From Planctomycetes bacterium MalM25 (lineage in GTDB: Bacteria; Planctomycetota; Planctomycetia; Pirellulales; Lacipirellulaceae): 64,000 nucleotides of DNA. Every line of letters begins with the position of its first letter. Position 1 is the stretch's first letter. The notes beneath the pieces are model-generated. The model was given only the letters and a program-made list of their open reading frames with translations. It was not told the origin of the DNA and did not search any database. A program made the translations under genes and the position numbers. Shown piece by piece: positions 18,978-26,731 of the stretch. The stretch lies in the NCBI GenBank assembly GCA_007745835.1, contig CP036424.1, positions 2,193,001 through 2,257,000 on the forward strand, given 5' to 3'.

Positions 18978-20009
18978 TCAAGCCGGGGCGTGAGAGCGCT
19001 CGGCGAGCTTCGCCAGCAGTCCGCTGGCAGCGCCGCTGTCGATCGCCGAGGCGGCCTTCTCGGCGCCCTCGCGCGGGGTGCTCGCGAGGTCGGCCGCGAT
19101 CAAAGCCGCCGCGGCGTTCAGCACCACGATGTCGCGGGCCGTGCCGGGCTGGCCCTTGAGGACTTTTCGGATCACTGCGGCGCTGTGCGCGGGGCTCTCG
19201 ACCTCCAGGCCGGTCGTCGGCGAGCGCTCGAGTCCGAAGTCCTCGGGCGTCCAACGGTAGTCGGTGACCCGCTCACCAACGATCTCCGAGACGTTCGTCT
19301 CGCCGGCGACGGTCACGTCGCCAAGTCCGTCGGCGCCGCTGACGACGAGCGTCCGCTCCGTGCCCAGTTTCTGCATCGCCCCGGCGAGCAGGGGACGCAG
19401 CTCGGGCAGCCCCGCGCCGAGCACCTGGCGTGTGGCGCGGGCCGGGTTCGCCAGCGGGCCGAGCACGTTGAAGATCGTGCGGATGCCGAGCCGCTTCCGC
19501 ACAGCGCCGACGTGCTTCATCGAGGGGTGCATCAGCGGGGCGAAGCAGAAGCAGAGGCCGAGCTCATCGAGGCAGGCCTCGACCTGGGCGACCGAGGCCT
19601 CGATGTTGACGCCCAACTCCGCCAGCACGTCGGCCGAGCCGGTCCGGCTCGTGACGCTCCGGTTGCCGTGCTTGGCGACCGTCGCGCCCGCGGCGGCGGC
19701 GACCAGGGCGGCCGTGGTGCTGACGTTGAAGGTCTTCGACCCCCCCCCGCCCGTGCCGCAGGTGTCGACGATCGTGGGACGCGCGGCGCGGATCGGCGTC
19801 ATGTGCTCGCGCAGCGCCAGGGCGGCGCCGGCGACTTCGTCGACCGTCTCGCCCTTCTGCGCTAGACCGGTGAGCAGCTGGGCGATCGCGTCCTCGCTCA
19901 CCCCCCCCGTCATGATGGCGTTGATCGCCTCACGCATCGTGTCGAGCGACAGGTCCTCACCCCGGGCGAGCTGGGAGAGCGGTTCCGCGATCGGGGGGGG
20001 CGTCGCCAT
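18978..20009 (-). CDS. trpD: anthranilate phosphoribosyltransferase
   Basis: A 343-residue cytosolic enzyme that joins anthranilate and PRPP to phosphoribosylanthranilate in tryptophan synthesis. The helical N-terminal domain includes MTGGVSEDAIAQLLTGLAQKG. The glycine-rich PRPP loop reads VDTCGTGGGGSKTFNVST, and KHGNRSVTSRTGSADVLAELG and the FAPLMHPSMKHVGAVRKRLG block are typical. Two sites differ from textbook TrpD: the loop has GTGGGG in place of GTGGDG, and the metal motif DGLDE reads DGLGD. Length and remaining motifs are normal, so it is probably functional or a lineage variant. No other trp gene is in the window. Confidence 0.92.
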   Translation of the reverse strand: MATPPPIAEPLSQLARGEDLSLDTMREAINAIMTGGVSEDAIAQLLTGLAQKGETVDEVAGAALALREHMTPIRAARPTIVDTCGTGGGGSKTFNVSTTAALVAAAAGATVAKHGNRSVTSRTGSADVLAELGVNIEASVAQVEACLDELGLCFCFAPLMHPSMKHVGAVRKRLGIRTIFNVLGPLANPARATRQVLGAGLPELRPLLAGAMQKLGTERTLVVSGADGLGDVTVAGETNVSEIVGERVTDYRWTPEDFGLERSPTTGLEVESPAHSAAVIRKVLKGQPGTARDIVVLNAAAALIAADLASTPREGAEKAASAIDSGAASGLLAKLAERSHAPA

Positions 20010-20135
20010 CGTGTCCGGTGGGTCTGTCGAGAGCTGCGTCGGGTGAGGCCGAACGAAATAACGTTGCAGCCTCCCCTCGCATGGGCGATAAACCGCCTAC
20101 CATAACGCCCCTCGCCCGCCGCCGGATAGCCGCCC

Positions 20136-21065
20136 ATGCCGCGCAAGGTGATCCTCGATGTTGATCCGGGAGTCGACGACGCCGTCGCGCTGTGCGTGGC
20201 GCTCGCGGACCCCGACCTGGAGGTGGTGGCCGTCACCGCCACGGGGGGCGCCGTCCCGCCGCGGCAGGCTTCGCTCAACGTGCAGGCGATCCTCGAGCAG
20301 ATCGATCCACCCCGCCGACCCCGCGTGGGGGTGGCGGACCCGCTCCAGCCGTTGCGTTCCGACGCCCGCGACTTGCACGGCCCCGACGGCTTGGCGGGTG
20401 CGCAGACGCCGGTCGCCGAGAAGGCGAACCAGCACCTCTCGCCCAAGGTGATCGCCGAGGAGGTCCGCCGTCTGCCGGACGAGATCACGCTGGTCGGCAG
20501 CGGCCCGATGACCAACATCGCAGCAGTGCTCACCCGCGAGCGCGACGCGGCGGAGGCGCTCTGGGGCGTCGTGGTACAGGGGGGCTCGGTCGGCGCGGGG
20601 GGGGATGTCACACCTGCGGCCGAGTTCAACGTCTACTGCGATGCCGGCTCGGCGCGCGAAGTCTTCCACAGCGGCGTCACGCCCACGCTCGCCCCGCTCG
20701 ACGTGTCGCGCGAGCTCGTTTTCGGCTACGACCTGCTCGAATTCGTCCGCGGCCGTGACTCGCGGACCTGCCAGCTGCTGGCGAAGATCCTGCCCGGCTT
20801 CTATCGAGCCTACCGGCAGCGATACGGCCTTGAGGGCGTCCGGCTGCCAGCGCTGGCGGGCGTGCTCGCCGCCAAGCGGCCGCAGCTCTACAAGAGCCGG
20901 CCCATGCACGGCGAGGTCGAAACGTCCGGCGAGCTGACGCACGGCGCCACGGTGTTCGACCGCCGCGACGCCCCCGACAGCGAGCCGAACCTCGACGTGA
21001 TCACGTCGTTCGACGAGGAAGCGGCCCGCGAAGCCGTGTTTAGCGCCCTAGAATGTGGTGTCTGA
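20136..21065 (+). CDS. nucleoside hydrolase family protein
   Basis: A 309-residue inosine-uridine-preferring nucleoside hydrolase-like protein. The calcium-site signature is at the N-terminus, VILDVDPGVDDAVAL (Asp8, Asp10, Asp14, Asp15), followed by VVAVTATGG, LVGSGPMTNIA and WGVVVQGGS. The late family motif with catalytic His and metal-binding Asp (usually LHDP) is replaced here by RLPALAG, so activity on ordinary nucleosides is doubtful or altered. TSGELTHGATVFDRR closes the domain. A cupin gene starts 25 bases after its stop, suggesting co-transcription. No signal peptide. Confidence 0.85.
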   Translation: MPRKVILDVDPGVDDAVALCVALADPDLEVVAVTATGGAVPPRQASLNVQAILEQIDPPRRPRVGVADPLQPLRSDARDLHGPDGLAGAQTPVAEKANQHLSPKVIAEEVRRLPDEITLVGSGPMTNIAAVLTRERDAAEALWGVVVQGGSVGAGGDVTPAAEFNVYCDAGSAREVFHSGVTPTLAPLDVSRELVFGYDLLEFVRGRDSRTCQLLAKILPGFYRAYRQRYGLEGVRLPALAGVLAAKRPQLYKSRPMHGEVETSGELTHGATVFDRRDAPDSEPNLDVITSFDEEAAREAVFSALECGV

Positions 21066-21090
21066 CCTGATCCCTACAGAACGCCACGCC

Positions 21091-21444
21091 ATGCCACGCC
21101 ACCAGATCGCCCGCCTCGCCGAGATCGAACCGGTGGAATGCCCCTGCGGTCAGTCTCGCCGAGCGTTTGTCGACGACCCCGACCGGATCGCCTCGCTGCA
21201 CGTGGTCGAGGTGACCCGCGATGCGCGCACCCACTACCACAAACGGCTCACCGAGATCTACTACGTGCTCGAGGGGACGGGCCGGATCGAACTCGACGGC
21301 GAGACCTCCCCCATCGGCCCGGGCGATTCGATCCTGATCAAACCGGGCTGCCGCCACCGGGCGATCCCCGATGCCGACACGCCGCTCCGCGTGATCAACG
21401 TGCCGGTGCCGGCGTTCGATCCGGACGACGAGTGGTTCGACTGA
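21091..21444 (+). CDS. small cupin-domain protein
   Basis: A 117-residue single-domain cupin. Motif 1 is THYHKRLTEIYYVLEG (two His and one Glu for metal), and motif 2 centres on GPGDSILIKPGCRHRA with the last His ligand. Such small cupins bind sugars, or act as isomerases or dioxygenases; nothing here picks one. It follows the nucleoside hydrolase gene. An in-frame GTG 12 codons upstream would overlap that gene; the ATG is preferred. Its last 50 bases overlap the end of the convergent collar-domain gene, which constrains both C-termini. Confidence 0.85.
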   Translation: MPRHQIARLAEIEPVECPCGQSRRAFVDDPDRIASLHVVEVTRDARTHYHKRLTEIYYVLEGTGRIELDGETSPIGPGDSILIKPGCRHRAIPDADTPLRVINVPVPAFDPDDEWFD

Positions 21445-23098
21445 GGCCGATCAACCCCAGCATCGCCAAGCCGACCGCCGAGGGCTCGGGAACGGCCGTG
21501 CTCGGAGGGGGGGTGAAGCCTGGCAGACCGTAGTTGGCCGCCCACGTATCGTATTGAGCGGGCCCGATGTCACCACCGTCTTCATCGTTCGGCAGCGTGC
21601 CGGCGGGCTGGCCAACGTTGTCGCGCCACACCGTGTAGTCCGCCGCGTCGACAACGCCGTTGTTGTTGTAGTCGCCCGGCACGCTGATGAGGTGGGAGTG
21701 CTCCGGCAGGTTCGCGACGGTGAGGGCGCTCTCCTCCGCGCCGAATTGCTCGCCTTGCTGCCGATTGACCAGTCCCACCCCGGCGCCGGCGCCGACCGCC
21801 AAGCGGTCTTCCAGGTTGGGCAGATCGAATCGACTGCTTCCGTTATCGCCATAGAGCGTGGTGAACCCACCGCCATCTAACTCGGCGAATAGAGAGAACA
21901 ACGCCGTGTTCGAACTGATATCCAAATCCTGCCCACTAGCGTAGGCAAAGCCGCGCGGCGCGAAGCTGGCGCCGAAGCGGGTGATCGAGCCGAGGGACGG
22001 CTCGCTTCCTGTGCCGATCTCCCCGATGGGGGGCGTGTCACCTTCTTCACCGACCTCGCTCGTCGCCGGCGCCGAGGGGTAGACGCCGGTTAGGGCGACC
22101 ACGGTCGTTAAGCCGAGCGTCGGCTGGCGATTGCTCTGCGGCTGCCCCGTCCCCGTCGGGCCGGTCGTCCCACCAGAGGGGAGCTCGTGATCGTGCGCGG
22201 GCAACTGAGAGAGTGTGAGGGCCTCGTCGTGTTCGCCCCCCTTCAGTCCTACTTGCTGAAAACCGTTGGCGCCCACCGCGGCGCGGCCGCGCAGGTCGGG
22301 CAGCGCGAAGTTGGTTCGCCCGTCACCGCCGAACTCAGTCCCTAGCAATGAAAACAGGGCCGCGTTGTTGTTGATCGGCAGAATGCTCCCATCGGCGATC
22401 ATCCAGCCATCGGGCACCTGGTGGTGAGCGATCCAGCTCAACTCGCTGAGGTAAGGGTCGCCGCCCCCGATGCCGATCGCGGCGGCCTCGGCTTGGCCCC
22501 CGACGCCAGGATCGATCAGGTTGCGCGAGGGATAGTTTCCCGATACGGCGATGATCGGGGTGAGCGCTAACGAGGGCTGCAGGTTGCTGTGCGACATGCC
22601 GCCCCCCGCCGCCCCGGCTGCGTAGCCGCCACCAAGTGCGTGGGTGTGTGAGGGGATCTGGTCGATCGTGAGCGTCACCTGCTCTTGGCCGACCGCGTCG
22701 CCAACCGCGTAGGTCGGCAATCCGGGGCCGCTGCCGGCGCCGATCGCGGTCCGGCCGCGTAGGTCGGGCAATTTAAAGGTCTGCTCGCCGTCACCACCGA
22801 AGCGGGTTCCTAACTTCGAGAACAAGCTCTGATTCGAGGAGATATCGAGCGTCTGCCCCGCCGCTTCCACCCATCCGGAAGGCAGGTACTGCTCGCGCGC
22901 GGCGAACAGGCCGACTTCGCCGAGGTCGTCGAAGTCATCGCTAGCGAGACGCACCAGGTACCTCAGCCCCAGAGATTCCTGCGAGTTATCGAACGCCTCG
23001 CCTCCTCCGACGACGCTGGTGAAGGGCTGCACCGCGACCGTGGGCAGAGCCACTAGACAGACCAAAGCGGGCAGTAAAAACCGGCTGTGAGCAGACAT
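21395..23098 (-). CDS. secreted PEP-CTERM protein with three phage-tail-collar domains
   Basis: A 567-residue exported protein. After a signal peptide (to about 22) come three collar-like units at about 60-150, 218-305 and 370-470. Each has a GW or GF start, LFSLLGTEFGGDG-type helix, PDLRGR (the third is degenerate: PNLEDR) and ends in LPxHxH. This is the phage tail collar / microcystin-dependent-protein-like fold. Residues about 474-525 are dockerin-like (GDYNNNGVVDAADYTVWRD), then VPEPSAVG, a hydrophobic stretch and Arg-rich end. The chain continues nine residues past the RR cluster into the 50-base overlap with the cupin gene. Adhesion or a surface-display role is inference. The divergent neighbour is a sulfatase. 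Confidence 0.85.
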   Translation of the reverse strand: MSAHSRFLLPALVCLVALPTVAVQPFTSVVGGGEAFDNSQESLGLRYLVRLASDDFDDLGEVGLFAAREQYLPSGWVEAAGQTLDISSNQSLFSKLGTRFGGDGEQTFKLPDLRGRTAIGAGSGPGLPTYAVGDAVGQEQVTLTIDQIPSHTHALGGGYAAGAAGGGMSHSNLQPSLALTPIIAVSGNYPSRNLIDPGVGGQAEAAAIGIGGGDPYLSELSWIAHHQVPDGWMIADGSILPINNNAALFSLLGTEFGGDGRTNFALPDLRGRAAVGANGFQQVGLKGGEHDEALTLSQLPAHDHELPSGGTTGPTGTGQPQSNRQPTLGLTTVVALTGVYPSAPATSEVGEEGDTPPIGEIGTGSEPSLGSITRFGASFAPRGFAYASGQDLDISSNTALFSLFAELDGGGFTTLYGDNGSSRFDLPNLEDRLAVGAGAGVGLVNRQQGEQFGAEESALTVANLPEHSHLISVPGDYNNNGVVDAADYTVWRDNVGQPAGTLPNDEDGGDIGPAQYDTWAANYGLPGFTPPPSTAVPEPSAVGLAMLGLIGLSRTTRRPDRTPAPAR

Positions 23099-23264
23099 AA
23101 CCTTCTATGCCCAGGGGGCGATGGGGATGAGCAACGAAGCTGACTTTAACACCCCGCCGGGCAGGGGAGCTACCTTAATCCCCCACCCTTCACGGTTCTT
23201 CATCCCGCCAAGCGAACGGCCCGCTCCCCGGGATACTCCAATTGACACGCCGAGCCCTAGTTCC

Positions 23265-24734
23265 ATGCCCCGACTGCTCACTCTGATCGTGACGCTGAGC
23301 GTCGCTCTGGTTCCCTTCGTTCCGGCGGTGGGCCGCATGAACGTGGTGCTGATCCTGGCCGACGACCTCGGCCGGCACGATCTCTCCTGCACCGGCAGCG
23401 ATCTCTACCACACTCCTCACATCGACCGCCTGGCGAGCGAGAGCTTGAGCTTCGCGCAAGCGTACTCGTCGCACCCAACCTGCTCGCCGAGCCGATCGGC
23501 GATCCTTTCGGGCAAGTGCCCGGCCAAGCTGGGGATCGTCAGTCACGGCGCGCTCCGCAAGGTGGTCGGCGGGGGCGACGGAACGTTCCTCGTCCCCGAG
23601 GAGTACACCCTGGCCGAAGCGCTACGCGACGCGGGGTACACGACCGGCCACGTCGGCAAATGGCACGTCGGAAAGGAGGGCAAGGCGGGGCCGAAGGAGC
23701 AAGGCTTTCACCACGACCTCGCGTCGAACGAGTTCTGCTGCACCGGCAGTTTCTTCTACCCCTACACGAAGAAGGGCAAGGACGGCGAGGTCGATGCGGC
23801 GAGCGCCGTCCCCGATCTGGCCGATCGAGGACCGGAAGACCACCTGACAGAAGCCCTCGCCGAAGAAGCCGTCGAGTTTATCGGCGCGCATAAGGAGGAG
23901 ACCTTCTTCCTCAACCTCTGGACCTACGCCGTCCACACGCCGATCCAAGCAGAACGCGATAAGGTCAAGAAGTACAAGTCGATCCTCGATAATCGACCCG
24001 CCGACGCAACCCAGCACCAGACCAATCCCAACTACGCCGGCTTGGTCGAGCACCTCGACGATTGCGTCGGTCGTGTGATGAAGGCGATCGAAGCGAACGG
24101 GCTGGCCGACAACACGATCGTCATCTTCACCAGCGACAACGGGGGCGAGATCCGGAACGGGGTCACCAACAATTATCCGCTCCGCAACGGCAAGGTGAGC
24201 CAGTACCTGGGGGGAACCCGCGTGCCGCTATTCGTCAGGTGGCCCGGCGTGACCAAGCCCACCGCCGTGTGCGACACGGCGGTCATCGGCCACGACCTCT
24301 ACCCGACGATCCTCGGCATGACCGGCGTGGCGGGGGACGCGACGCAGAACGCCGCCATGGACGGCCGTGACCTGACCCCGCTCCTGCGAGACCCGACGGG
24401 GGCGGAACTCGATCGCGACACGCTGCACTGGCTGCGTCACCCGGTCGTGTTCCACTACCGTAACCAGATGGACGAGCCCGGCATGGGCCCCTGCGGCTCC
24501 GTCGTACGGGGCGATTGGAAGCTGATCGAACTCCTCCCCACGCCCCAAGGCGTCGAGCAATCGTTCGAGCTCTACAACCTGCGAAACGACCCCTCCGAGA
24601 CCACCAACCTCGCGGAGCAGTACCCGGGAGTCGTCGCCGAACTGAGCGCCGCGATGGTCGCTTGGCGCGAGGAGGTCGACGCCCCCAAGTACGAATCGGC
24701 CTACGCCGAGTACGAGAAGATCAAAGCGCCTTGA
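23265..24734 (+). CDS. secreted sulfatase
   Basis: A 489-residue arylsulfatase-family enzyme. A signal peptide (about 1-22) is followed by VVLILADDLGRHDLSCTG (metal Asp33, Asp34) and the formylglycine signature HPTCSPSRSAILSGK, where Cys73 of CSPSR is oxidised to formylglycine. GHVGKWHVG and the metal site IFTSDNGGE follow, then a C-terminal domain with the Arg/Lys-rich GDWKLIEL segment. These enzymes remove sulfate esters from polysaccharides or small aryl or alkyl sulfates; planctomycetes carry many for sulfated algal glycans. The ATG at the leader was chosen over one 48 codons upstream. No sulfatase-modifying gene is in the window. Confidence 0.95.
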   Translation: MPRLLTLIVTLSVALVPFVPAVGRMNVVLILADDLGRHDLSCTGSDLYHTPHIDRLASESLSFAQAYSSHPTCSPSRSAILSGKCPAKLGIVSHGALRKVVGGGDGTFLVPEEYTLAEALRDAGYTTGHVGKWHVGKEGKAGPKEQGFHHDLASNEFCCTGSFFYPYTKKGKDGEVDAASAVPDLADRGPEDHLTEALAEEAVEFIGAHKEETFFLNLWTYAVHTPIQAERDKVKKYKSILDNRPADATQHQTNPNYAGLVEHLDDCVGRVMKAIEANGLADNTIVIFTSDNGGEIRNGVTNNYPLRNGKVSQYLGGTRVPLFVRWPGVTKPTAVCDTAVIGHDLYPTILGMTGVAGDATQNAAMDGRDLTPLLRDPTGAELDRDTLHWLRHPVVFHYRNQMDEPGMGPCGSVVRGDWKLIELLPTPQGVEQSFELYNLRNDPSETTNLAEQYPGVVAELSAAMVAWREEVDAPKYESAYAEYEKIKAP

Positions 24735-24739
24735 GCCAA

Positions 24740-26584
24740 CTACGCCTCCAGCTCTTCCCAGCGGGCGTAGGCGTTGTCGAGCTCGGTTTGCAGCTCGGTC
24801 GTTTCGGCCTGGGCGGCGGCGATCGTCTTCGGGTCGCTCTGGTAGAACGCCGGGTCGGCCATCTTCGCGTGCAGTGCTTCGAGCTGGGACTCGAGCCGCT
24901 CGATCGTGCCCGGCAGCGCGTTCAGCTCACGCTGCTCTTTGTACGACAGCTTCTTCTTCGCCGGCGCGTCGTCGGCCGGGGCGGGGGAGGGCGTCGCCTT
25001 CTTCTCGGTGGGCTTCGTGGCCTCGGGCTTCGGTTGCGAGGCGTCGCGTTGGCGGACCCAGTCGTCGAAGCCGCCGACGTACTCCTTCACCGCCAGCACG
25101 CCATCACCGCTGGGCTCGAAGACCAGCGTGCTGGTCACCACATTGTTGAGGAACTCGCGGTCGTGGCTGACAATGAGCAGCGTGCCGTCGTAGTCGATGA
25201 GGCGATCCTCCAGCAGCTCGAGGGTCTCCGCGTCGAGGTCGTTGGTCGGCTCGTCGAGCACGACGACGTTCGCCGGCTTCGCGAACAGCTTCGCCAGCAG
25301 CAGCCGGTTCCGCTCGCCGCCGGAGAGCGATTTGATCGGTGTGCGGGCCCGGTCGGGGGTGAACAGGAAGTCGCGGAGGTAGCCGACCACGTGGCGCGTT
25401 CCGCCGCCGATCTTCACCGTGTCGTAGCCGTCGGCGACCGTCTGCTCAGCGGTGGAGGTGTCGTCCCCGTCATTCTGAAGATCCAAGCGGCCGCGGAGTT
25501 GATCGAAGTAGGCGATCTGCAGGTTCGTGCCGAGGCGGACCTCGCCCGCCGTCGGCTCCAGTTCGCCCAGCAGTGTGCGGAGGAGCGTCGTCTTGCCGGC
25601 CCCGTTGGGGCCGATGACGCCGACCTTGTCGCCGCGCATCAGCGTGGTCGTCAACTCGGTGAAGACGGGCGTTTCGGAGCCGGGGTACTGGTACGAGACC
25701 CCTTTGGCCCGCGCGACGAGCGCGCCGCTGCGGTCGGCCTCCTGGATGGCGAGCTTCGCCTTGCCCTCCAGCTCGCGGCGTTCGCCCCGCTCGACACGCA
25801 ACGCCTTCAGCGCGCGGACGCGGCCCTCGTTGCGGGTGCGGCGGGCCTTGATGCCCTGACGGATCCACTTCTCCTCTTCGGCGAGGCGTTTGTCGAACAG
25901 AGCGTTCTGCTTCTCCTCGGCGGCGAGCATCTGCTCCTTGCGCACGAGGAAGGCGTCGTAGTCGCACGACCAATCGAAGAGCCGGCCGCGGTCGATCTCG
26001 AGGATGCGCGTCGCGACGCGCCGCAGGAACGCCCGGTCGTGGGTCACGAACAGCAGCGCCGCCGGCCAACCGGCGAGGAACGACTCGAGCCACTCGATCG
26101 CCGCCAGGTCGAGGTGGTTGGTCGGCTCATCGAGAAGCAGCAGGTCGGGCTTGCTCACCACGGCGCGGGCGAGCAACGCACGGCGCTTGAGCCCCGCTGA
26201 CAGGTCGGTGAACTTCGCCGCCGGATCGAGCCGGGTCGCGGCGACGAGGCGTTCCAACTCCTTGTCGAGTTTCCATTCGTCGTGCTCGTCGGACGAACGC
26301 CAGCCGGAGCGGATCACGGCGTCGACCGTTCCGTCGCCCGCGTCGGCGACTTCGCTGGGGACCTCCTGCTCCAGCCGCGCGACGTGCGTCCCCTCGGCGA
26401 GGGTGCAGCTGCCCGAGTCGGGCGCCTGCTCGCCGGCGACGATCCGCATGAGCGTGCTCTTGCCGGCGCCGTTGCGGCCCAAGAGGCCGATCTTCTGCCC
26501 CGGCTCGATGACCGTGCTGACCTCGTCGAGCAGCGGAGGGCCGCGGAAGGCGATCGTGAGATTATCGAGCGTGACGAGCGGCAT
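24740..26584 (-). CDS. uup: ABC-F ATPase, Uup-like
   Basis: A 614-residue soluble twin-ATPase. The first cassette has Walker A GLLGRNGAGKST, signature LSAGLKRRALLARA and LLLDEPTNHLD. A charged linker (about 230-300) follows; the second cassette has GPNGAGKTT, LSGGERNRLLLAKL and VVLDEPTNDLD. From about residue 515 a Pro/Lys-rich spacer leads into a C-terminal coiled coil, as in Uup. There is no membrane domain. ABC-F proteins act on ribosomes or DNA ends; Uup is linked to transposon-excision and translation phenotypes. I started at MPLVTLDNL because the 32 codons upstream look untranslated. Confidence 0.92.
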   Translation of the reverse strand: MPLVTLDNLTIAFRGPPLLDEVSTVIEPGQKIGLLGRNGAGKSTLMRIVAGEQAPDSGSCTLAEGTHVARLEQEVPSEVADAGDGTVDAVIRSGWRSSDEHDEWKLDKELERLVAATRLDPAAKFTDLSAGLKRRALLARAVVSKPDLLLLDEPTNHLDLAAIEWLESFLAGWPAALLFVTHDRAFLRRVATRILEIDRGRLFDWSCDYDAFLVRKEQMLAAEEKQNALFDKRLAEEEKWIRQGIKARRTRNEGRVRALKALRVERGERRELEGKAKLAIQEADRSGALVARAKGVSYQYPGSETPVFTELTTTLMRGDKVGVIGPNGAGKTTLLRTLLGELEPTAGEVRLGTNLQIAYFDQLRGRLDLQNDGDDTSTAEQTVADGYDTVKIGGGTRHVVGYLRDFLFTPDRARTPIKSLSGGERNRLLLAKLFAKPANVVVLDEPTNDLDAETLELLEDRLIDYDGTLLIVSHDREFLNNVVTSTLVFEPSGDGVLAVKEYVGGFDDWVRQRDASQPKPEATKPTEKKATPSPAPADDAPAKKKLSYKEQRELNALPGTIERLESQLEALHAKMADPAFYQSDPKTIAAAQAETTELQTELDNAYARWEELEA

Positions 26585-26712
26585 GGCGTCGCGGGAGATT
26601 TGGTCGTTGGTGGCCCCATAGACTAGAGTGCCGCGACGGGAGACGGAATCACCCCATCGGTCCGCCCACGCCCGGAGCACCGATCGCGGAGGCGATCGCT
26701 CCGGCTCTTCTG

Positions 26713-26730
26713 CTTAGCAAGGGAGCTAAG
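26713..26730 (+). promoter_or_regulatory. hairpin presenting a ribosome binding site
   Basis: CTTAGC and GCTAAG pair around AAGGGA, putting the Shine-Dalgarno-like core of the next gene in the loop, one base before its ATG. It may be chance or may tune initiation. Confidence 0.3.
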
Positions 26731-26731
26731 A

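Noticed and set aside
23242-23270. TTGACA resembling a -35 box before the sulfatase gene
   Set aside because: The matching -10 would fall on the start codon, with no TATAAT-like sequence.
24515-26200. 561-codon plus-strand frame opposite the ABC-F gene
   Set aside because: It is an Arg/Leu-rich shadow of the ABC-F reading frame, with no domain.
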